A stretch of DNA of 62,625 bases from a virus, in IMG/VR virus record IMGVR_UViG_3300042475_004015, positions 1 through 62,625 of that record, one strand, 5' to 3'. The notes beneath the pieces were generated by a model. The model was given only the letters and a program-made list of their open reading frames with translations. It was not told where the DNA came from and made no database searches. Below, one piece after another: positions 57,085 through 62,625 of this stretch. The position numbers and the translations under genes are program-made. Positions within the stretch are counted from its first letter, which is position 1. The number at the start of each line of letters is the position of its first letter.

Positions 57085-59546
57085 TTTTCTAAACTAACTC
57101 CTTTGCTCCATGGACCAATCTGTGCTTCACCCAGTATGGGGACCCGAAGGTCAACACCAAACTCTTCTAATAGGTCAGGGCCAGACATCACCTGTAGTAT
57201 CCTGTTATAAACTTCTTCTACATACTCATCTTTAACCAAAAACATAGTAGCATCATGAACTGTACCAATAACCCTAACTTTGTCTACACCATATTCTCTA
57301 GAGATCTGCAGGGCAGTCATTAGGTTTAGGTCATTAGCGAATGATTGAACGGGTGAATTAATAGCTTGCCTTTCAGCTTCTTTCTTACCTGGTGTATCAT
57401 AAGTAGCTTTAGCTTCTGGTAATCTTCTCTTTCTACCGATAAGGCTTTCTACATAACCATACCTTTTTGCAAAGCTTTTTTGTTCATTATGCCATTCCAA
57501 AAACTTTGGGTATAGTTCAAAGAAGGCATCTCGGCTAGCTCTAGCTTCATCGTCAGTAACAGTTACCCCATAATTATCACGAGCATAGTCTTTAAACTTT
57601 ACCCACCACATGCCATACAAAAACCCAAAGTTAATAGCTTTAGCTTTTTTTCTTAACTCTTTCCAACCCTTATCAAATTCTTGAGATTTTTCAGGGCCAT
57701 ACTTTAATAGTACCTGTATAGCCTCGCCATAATTAAGGGGCTTATCTGGGAGTACGTCATACTTTTTTAGTAAGCAAGTAGCTGTATGTTTTATTAACTC
57801 AGGTTGACTACCCTGCCTACCTAACTCCCTTATCAAGGTTAACCAGTGAACATCTACACCTGTAGCAAAAGCGTGTAACATAGTTGTCTCATTAGCTACC
57901 TCAGCAGCTACTCTTAACTCAATTTGTGAAAGGTCAGCGTCTATTAATTGCCAACCTTCGGGTGCTGTTATTAAGGACCTTATTCTTGGATCCCGTGGTA
58001 CTTGCTGTAGGTTAGGTCTTTCACAAGATAACCTGCCGGTCACTGTACCATGAAGCTTAAAGCTAGGGTGTAGTGTACTGTCTACAATAAAGGGTTTCCA
58101 GCCTTCAATGAAAGCACTCAGTTGTTTTGATGCCTCTCGGTATCTTAGTAGTGAGGCACACATGGGATGGTCTATTTGTTTAATAACAGACTCGCTTGTA
58201 GCTCTACCGCCTTTAGGTGTGTATGACACTACAGGTATATTAAGCTTATCATAGAGTAGCTCACCAAGCTGTTTAGGTGAATTCCAGTTTGTACCTGGGC
58301 CCCACTTTTCAAGTACTTTTAATGCTTCAGTAAGCTCATTCTTTAGGTAGTCCTCAGCATCCTGCATTTTTGACAGGTCAATATAGATACCGTAGTATTC
58401 TATAGTTATAAATAACCTTACACAGGGCATAATGATTTTATCAAAGACCCTTTTAGTTTTAGGCTCTTTAGCTAACCTTTTGCTAAATATACTATAAAGC
58501 TTTAAAGTGTATAATAAGTCTAGCCCATGATACTTAGATACTACTTCTAAAGTACCGCTAATTTTATCCTCACCACCAATGTCATAACTCGGTGCACCAC
58601 AGTAAATAGTAGCTAAGTATTTTAAACCATGTTGACTATTTTCATCCAATGAATAGTGAGCCATCATAGTATCAAAGTCTAAGTACCAATCTACCTTATA
58701 GTGTACTTTCATCCATAGCATATCAAACTTGCCATTATGAGCAACAAGAATACAGTCTTGAAGTTTGTCGGTTAACTCTCTTACTATCGCTTTTCTGTTA
58801 CGATAACCCCATAAGGAGTATTGTTTGGCTAAAGGGATAGACCATTGAAAATTCTTAGTACCAAAGCCGATAAAGTTTATCTCTGCACCATTATCCCATG
58901 GATAAAGACCAGTAGTTTCTATATCAAAAGACACTACACCCTTAAGGTCATTCATCATCTCGTCAAAGGTTTCGTCATCATTTACGACCCTAAGGTTAAG
59001 TGATTCTTCTTCTAATAATCCGCCGTTTTGAATTAAACTGCTAAAAGTTGATAAGTCAGCCTCAACTACAGAGGATAATGCTGGGTCATATAAAAGGTTA
59101 CTTATAGAATAAGTTGGCATATATACTATATCGTTAACCTTAAGCGGTTTACCTCTAGCTTTCTTTATACCCTTTATCTCAAGTGCCGATTGCAATGCTA
59201 CGTTACCTAGCAGTAGGATAAATTTAGGCTTAACTAACTCTATCTCTTTTTGTAGCCAATACCGACAAGCATTTATCTCAGTCTTTGTAGGGTCTTTATC
59301 ACCAGGTTTTCTACAGTGAACTGCGTAGGTATAATAGTAGTCTTGTATACCTGCACTAGATAACAGATCGTGAACACTCTGACCATACTTGCTACTATAA
59401 GCTCTATCACATTCATCATCCTCCCGAGAAGGCGAGTCAATGATAACCATCACTAATGACTTAACATCTGTAGAGTAGTTACCTAATAAGCATACACTTT
59501 GGCAACCAGAGGACAGTTTACATTTAGTACAGTTTATATCCCTCAT
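57069..59546 (-). CDS. DNA polymerase I family protein with amino-terminal uracil-DNA-glycosylase-like domain
   Basis: 825 residues. Residues 1-175 resemble family 4 UDG: CTKC (6-9), DSPSREDDECDRAY and a later Cys pair (HCRKPGDKDPTKTEINAC) for an iron-sulfur cluster. Residues ~200-345 form the 3'-5' exonuclease (VVSFDIETTGL, AHNGKFDML). The polymerase has NWNSPKQLG, TGRLSCERPNLQQVPR, DADLSQIELR (motif A), KAINFGFLYGM (motif B) and GTVHDATMF (motif C, where the usual HDE is HDA). UDG-polymerase fusions are known in some phages (SPO1-like). Replicative enzyme. Confidence 0.9.
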   Translation of the reverse strand: MRDINCTKCKLSSGCQSVCLLGNYSTDVKSLVMVIIDSPSREDDECDRAYSSKYGQSVHDLLSSAGIQDYYYTYAVHCRKPGDKDPTKTEINACRYWLQKEIELVKPKFILLLGNVALQSALEIKGIKKARGKPLKVNDIVYMPTYSISNLLYDPALSSVVEADLSTFSSLIQNGGLLEEESLNLRVVNDDETFDEMMNDLKGVVSFDIETTGLYPWDNGAEINFIGFGTKNFQWSIPLAKQYSLWGYRNRKAIVRELTDKLQDCILVAHNGKFDMLWMKVHYKVDWYLDFDTMMAHYSLDENSQHGLKYLATIYCGAPSYDIGGEDKISGTLEVVSKYHGLDLLYTLKLYSIFSKRLAKEPKTKRVFDKIIMPCVRLFITIEYYGIYIDLSKMQDAEDYLKNELTEALKVLEKWGPGTNWNSPKQLGELLYDKLNIPVVSYTPKGGRATSESVIKQIDHPMCASLLRYREASKQLSAFIEGWKPFIVDSTLHPSFKLHGTVTGRLSCERPNLQQVPRDPRIRSLITAPEGWQLIDADLSQIELRVAAEVANETTMLHAFATGVDVHWLTLIRELGRQGSQPELIKHTATCLLKKYDVLPDKPLNYGEAIQVLLKYGPEKSQEFDKGWKELRKKAKAINFGFLYGMWWVKFKDYARDNYGVTVTDDEARASRDAFFELYPKFLEWHNEQKSFAKRYGYVESLIGRKRRLPEAKATYDTPGKKEAERQAINSPVQSFANDLNLMTALQISREYGVDKVRVIGTVHDATMFLVKDEYVEEVYNRILQVMSGPDLLEEFGVDLRVPILGEAQIGPWSKGVSLEKWKSK

Positions 59547-60007
59547 GGCATTATTACCTTATTGTTAGAGTGATCGAGTAGATATCCTGATGGGGTAACT
59601 TGGTATACTTCTATACCGCTTTTAATCAATAGTGCTAATGATGTGGTATCTCTGTATGCTACTTCATAATATACAGCTTTAATGCCAGCAGCCATTAGTT
59701 TTTCAGCACACACTAGGCACGGTGAGTGTGTTACATAAATTGACTTATCTTTAGCCCATTCACTATTTGGGATAAACCGTATAGCATTATCCTCGGCATG
59801 AAGACTTTTACTGCATCCACCACTTGTTGATAAAGGGCAGTGATTACCTTTGCAGTGTTCTTCACCTGATGGTGAGCCATTATAGCCAATAGAAACTACA
59901 CGGTTCTCTACAACTATAACACAGCCTACATTTAAGCGATGGCAGGTAGACCGTTTTGAGGCTGAACGGGCCATTTCCATAAACATCTGGTTACGACTTA
60001 TTCTCAT
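59543..60007 (-). CDS. dCMP deaminase
   Basis: 154 residues. LHAEDNAI (zinc His and catalytic Glu) and SPCLVCAEKL (two zinc Cys), plus NVGCVIV and GYNGSPSGEEHC. It makes dUMP from dCMP, the substrate of ThyX. ATGA overlap with the polymerase gene. Confidence 0.93.
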   Translation of the reverse strand: MRISRNQMFMEMARSASKRSTCHRLNVGCVIVVENRVVSIGYNGSPSGEEHCKGNHCPLSTSGGCSKSLHAEDNAIRFIPNSEWAKDKSIYVTHSPCLVCAEKLMAAGIKAVYYEVAYRDTTSLALLIKSGIEVYQVTPSGYLLDHSNNKVIMP

Positions 60008-60016
60008 AGGGTTGCT

Positions 60017-60856
60017 TTATTTAGGTGAACCAAAAAGTGTGATGTAGTCATTTACAAACAAGTGTAGGCTTACGATGTGCATAGTAAAAAGTCCAGGCCT
60101 AATTTTGTTCCAATAGTCTGGGTCCCTTAGTCTTAGTTGGTCAAGTACCCAAAGTTGTAGTAGTACAGTCAAGTAAATGTCATCTCTAAAGTGTCTAACA
60201 AAATCACAAGACCTTAGGTAGTAAGTGATGTGTAACTTATCCTGCCTTACTATAAAATGATACCCTAAACTACATGGTATTCTACCGCCATTAACACAGC
60301 CAGTATCCTCTGGGAAAAAGACTGGTAAATAAGCTTGCCTTGTAAGTGGCTGTTCTTTTAAAAGTTTCACCAAGTCGTTAAGATCACCCAATATCGTATC
60401 AGGCCTTACACCTCTATTAAACTTAAAGTGGTCATGGTATGGACTTGTAGGGTCACATATAGTACCACTAAGCTCACCTTGATCGGTTAACCCAGCATAA
60501 GTCGGCCAATATCTCTCCATATAGTTATGGTTAAATTGACCGTTAGCATCACGGAACTTATCGGCAGAGTGACTGTAGGGCCAGTTTGCCCACTCTTTAC
60601 CAGGGTTAAGGGGCTCACCACATACTCTTTCCTTAAAGTGGTCATCCGCCCACGGTAAGTTTGGCTGTATTGCTTTAGCTAATACCGACCTGTCTTCAGT
60701 CTGAACTTCGCAAGTAAAAGAGTGGTTTAATAACTCATAAGTAGTCATAGCACCTTGTTTTGATATGTCTAAACCTTGCCATTTTTCGGTGTGAACTTTA
60801 TAAGACTTATTTTTAAGCCTTATTTTAGCATCTTCTATATATACTTCAAAACTCAT
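60017..60856 (-). CDS. Thymidylate-synthase-fold enzyme 1, possible dCMP hydroxymethylase
   Basis: 279 residues. RIPCSLGYHFIV carries the TS nucleophile Cys. YYLRSCDFVRHFRDDIYL aligns with the RSxDxxxGxPFNI segment, with Asp at the place of the dUMP-selecting Asn (E. coli N177). TMHIVSLHLFVND parallels the H-x-Y-x-N-H motif. Asn to Asp there is known to favour dCMP, and T4 dCMP hydroxymethylase has Asp. So it may make 5-hydroxymethyl-dCMP. ThyX already supplies dTMP. Overlaps the next family member. Confidence 0.7.
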   Translation of the reverse strand: MSFEVYIEDAKIRLKNKSYKVHTEKWQGLDISKQGAMTTYELLNHSFTCEVQTEDRSVLAKAIQPNLPWADDHFKERVCGEPLNPGKEWANWPYSHSADKFRDANGQFNHNYMERYWPTYAGLTDQGELSGTICDPTSPYHDHFKFNRGVRPDTILGDLNDLVKLLKEQPLTRQAYLPVFFPEDTGCVNGGRIPCSLGYHFIVRQDKLHITYYLRSCDFVRHFRDDIYLTVLLQLWVLDQLRLRDPDYWNKIRPGLFTMHIVSLHLFVNDYITLFGSPK

Positions 60857-61619
60857 TTAGGTAATCCTTTGCTAGTTTTATTATTCTTCTTGTTTCTGCT
60901 GGGTAAAGTAAAGAGCGAGCCCTATCTCTTGTAACAGTAGCTTGTTTAAACTTTAATATACCCCTATCGTCGTCAAGGTATTTTAACGTCCACCTCATAA
61001 CATAACGAGAAAACCTATCACTCTTATCGAGTGCCTTATAAAACTCCATAGGAGAGTCATAGAGTGCAGCTGCCGTAAGAAAATACATAGGATGAAGAGT
61101 GATATTTGCAAAGTGACAATTTACACTCTTTAGCTTAACCTCTTTAAAGTTAAAACCTGGTATCAAATTGTTATAGATAAAGTAAAGATCAGCAGGAAAC
61201 TTTTTAAAAAGTTCGGTAGTCCTGTAGAAGATATCCATCTCAGCATGGTCTTTGTCTAGGTGGGAAATAACCACCGACTGTAAACAGGGCCCTCTTGTGC
61301 TTACTTTTTCTAATGGGGAGGTTGCACCGGGTTTTATCAAGTGATTATAACAATGGAAAGATGTGCTAGAGTATTTACCTCTTTCTACAAAATAATCCCA
61401 CATTTGGATAGCCTTGTCATAACTTTCCTGATGTAGGTACAATTTTTTAAGCATACTGATCTTGGTTTTAGTATAGCCAATATCCAATAGATCAATATCG
61501 GAGGTTGGTGACTCAAAACGAATACTCCTTGAGCGAAAAATCTTCCTTTCGGCAGCGTATAAGTCACCCGGTTGACCCACTAATAATAAACAAGCATTAA
61601 GCCATTGATTAGTTAGCAT
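60846..61619 (-). CDS. Thymidylate-synthase-fold enzyme 2
   Basis: 257 residues. RGPCLQSVVIS holds the Cys, FYRTTELFKKFPADLYF aligns with RSxDxxxGxPFNI and again has Asp at the Asn position, and VNCHFANITLHPMYF parallels the His motif. The first ~100 residues are helical and specific to this protein. It may form a heteromer with enzyme 1 or act on another pyrimidine. Confidence 0.65.
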   Translation of the reverse strand: MLTNQWLNACLLLVGQPGDLYAAERKIFRSRSIRFESPTSDIDLLDIGYTKTKISMLKKLYLHQESYDKAIQMWDYFVERGKYSSTSFHCYNHLIKPGATSPLEKVSTRGPCLQSVVISHLDKDHAEMDIFYRTTELFKKFPADLYFIYNNLIPGFNFKEVKLKSVNCHFANITLHPMYFLTAAALYDSPMEFYKALDKSDRFSRYVMRWTLKYLDDDRGILKFKQATVTRDRARSLLYPAETRRIIKLAKDYLNEF

Positions 61620-61800
61620 TAATTATGCCCCCTTTAAAGATATTGATAAGGTTATCATGGTTATTTTTAACCTCCTCTGGCTCGCTAGCTGTTTCAACTA
61701 CAAACTCGTCACTATATAGTTCAGAGTTAGTATACTCTACTACAGCCAATAAACCTTTAAGTAGGTCATTTTCTGTTATGGTAATTTGTTTATTAGTCAT
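61609..61800 (-). CDS. Unknown small acidic protein
   Basis: 63 residues, Glu/Asp/Asn-rich (FVVETASEPEEVKNNHDNLI). It overlaps both neighbours by a few bp within the nucleotide operon. No family recognised. Confidence 0.6.
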   Translation of the reverse strand: MTNKQITITENDLLKGLLAVVEYTNSELYSDEFVVETASEPEEVKNNHDNLINIFKGGIINAN

Positions 61801-62625
61801 AAGAAGGGTCTTTCAATAAATCTATAAGTACAGGAGCTTTCCAGCCTTGTGGTTTAACTACGTCAAGAACAGAGCCTCTTTTACTTTGAGAACTATCAGT
61901 TGCACGAATTTTAGCCATATTGGCTGCATGAACTCTCTCCCAACCCTTAATAAAAGGAAAACCATGTAGATAAGCAGTACCCAATAATACATAAGCTAAG
62001 TCTACAAGGCCGTCAAATGCCTTTTCTAAATGCTCTAGAGATTCTGGTGACTGATAACCAGGCAAAGCTATTTGATTAATAGTATTATGATAGTTCTTCA
62101 TAGCTTCTACATACTCGTCGAGTTCTTCCTGCATAAACTTTATCCTAAAGTCTTCCATATCACCAGGTAAGGCTCGTGGGCCTGACTCATAATCTAGGCC
62201 AAACTTCTGATGAAAGAGTGCTATGTCTACTACTGGATTAAAAGCATAAATACGACTTATTAAGTCAGGTATACTATCACCTATCCGGTAAATAAGGTGG
62301 GCATTATTAACTGCCCAATCATCATACTCAGCACTAAGTGAGTCGTATTTTTCATCGATTAAGTTTAGATATTCCGGCTCATCATATTCTTTATTTACGT
62401 GGCCTTCCATTCTGTTAAGTGCTTTACAGTAAATAAATATAGGCTTAGAGCTATAAAATTGATCTACAAGCTCATCATCTATTTTTGTATTCTTAACTAT
62501 CAGAGAATAAAGGGTTTGAGACACTACAGGGTGCCGGTCATAAATAACTGACCGTTTATCCTGTAGGTATTTTTTTACTCTTTCGTTAATCTCGCCTGGG
62601 TATTTTTCTCTACCTTCACTAGCCC
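61793..62625 (-). CDS. Nucleotide kinase-pyrophosphohydrolase fusion, 3' part
   Basis: This completes the 306-residue protein that starts at 215. Residues ~165-306 are an all-alpha NTP pyrophosphohydrolase (MazG/PRA-PH-like): FMQEELDEYVEAM with the metal-binding Glu cluster, AFDGLVDLAYVLLGTAYLHG, GWERVHAANMAKI and a basic KRGSVLDVVKPQGW end. Such enzymes cut dNTPs to dNMPs. Fused to a dNMP kinase, the pair could remove an unwanted dNTP and re-phosphorylate a modified dNMP. The last 127 bases repeat the window start. Confidence 0.85.
   Translation of the reverse strand, partial: ASEGREKYPGEINERVKKYLQDKRSVIYDRHPVVSQTLYSLIVKNTKIDDELVDQFYSSKPIFIYCKALNRMEGHVNKEYDEPEYLNLIDEKYDSLSAEYDDWAVNNAHLIYRIGDSIPDLISRIYAFNPVVDIALFHQKFGLDYESGPRALPGDMEDFRIKFMQEELDEYVEAMKNYHNTINQIALPGYQSPESLEHLEKAFDGLVDLAYVLLGTAYLHGFPFIKGWERVHAANMAKIRATDSSQSKRGSVLDVVKPQGWKAPVLIDLLKDPSYD
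62499..62625. repeat. Right copy of 127-bp terminal overlap
   Basis: Identical to 1-127; see the left copy. The coding frame of the kinase fusion passes through unbroken, which supports joining the ends. Confidence 0.95.

Noticed and set aside
60017-60856. Ordinary ThyA thymidylate synthase
   Set aside because: Asp replaces the dUMP-selecting Asn and a complete ThyX is encoded at 2384-3169.

Overview
This window is one complete double-stranded DNA tailed-phage genome. Bases 1-127 recur exactly as bases 62499-62625, so the contig closes on itself into a circle of 62,498 bp. One gene, a nucleotide kinase fused to a pyrophosphohydrolase, crosses the junction. The order terminase, portal, MuF, scaffold, HK97-fold capsid, connectors, tail tube, frameshifted chaperone and 899-residue tape measure indicates a siphovirus. 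The tail tip resembles alphaproteobacterial gene transfer agents and related siphophages (DUF2460, DUF2163, NlpC/P60 and Phage-tail_3 type proteins). With a DUF2793 tail protein and a GapR/DUF2312-like protein this suggests an alphaproteobacterial host, probably AT-rich (base composition judged by eye, not counted). I see no integrase or CI-like repressor.

Layout. (1) 215 back through the junction to 52,715, minus strand: nucleotide metabolism and replication operon. In order of transcription it holds the kinase-pyrophosphohydrolase, a small protein, two thymidylate-synthase-fold enzymes, dCMP deaminase, a uracil-DNA-glycosylase/exonuclease/PolA fusion, a Cas4-like nuclease, a Sak4-like recombinase, an SSB-like protein, a VRR-NUC nuclease, an SNF2 helicase and a small HTH protein. 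(2) 291-2322, plus: HTH protein and primase-helicase. (3) 6434-2384, minus: ThyX, an exonuclease, a UV-repair-like protein and two membrane proteins. (4) 6.6-13.2 kb, plus: small genes, two tRNAs, two probable structural proteins and a pentapeptide-repeat protein. (5) 13.4-22 kb, plus: about 25 small accessory genes with duplicated families and a recurrent promoter-like motif, and a non-coding iteron and hairpin region at 20.1-20.9 kb that may be a replication origin. (6) 22.5-24.2 kb: an AT-rich island of very unusual composition. (7) 24.4-27.7 kb: DUF932 protein (+), then zinc-ribbon, membrane, ligase and HTH genes (-). (8) 27.75-52.7 kb, plus: packaging, head, tail and lysis.

The strongest anomaly is the island. 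From 22,744 to 24,044 every C is followed by A and every G is preceded by T (no CT, CC, CG, AG or GG). There are three exceptions, and each lies in an Arg (AGA) or Trp (TGG) codon of its first gene, amino acids that cannot be encoded under the rule. The island has two genes with near-identical leaders, operator-like inverted repeats, two perfect rule-obeying terminators and 11-bp tandem repeats at both ends. No Shine-Dalgarno sequence is possible inside it.

A second theme is nucleotide metabolism. Two thymidylate-synthase-like proteins both carry Asp where thymidylate synthase has its dUMP-selecting Asn. They sit with a kinase-pyrophosphohydrolase, dCMP deaminase and ThyX, which suggests a T4-like route to modified cytosine. 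A third observation is strong excess of CTACAG/CTGTAG across the normal parts of the genome.
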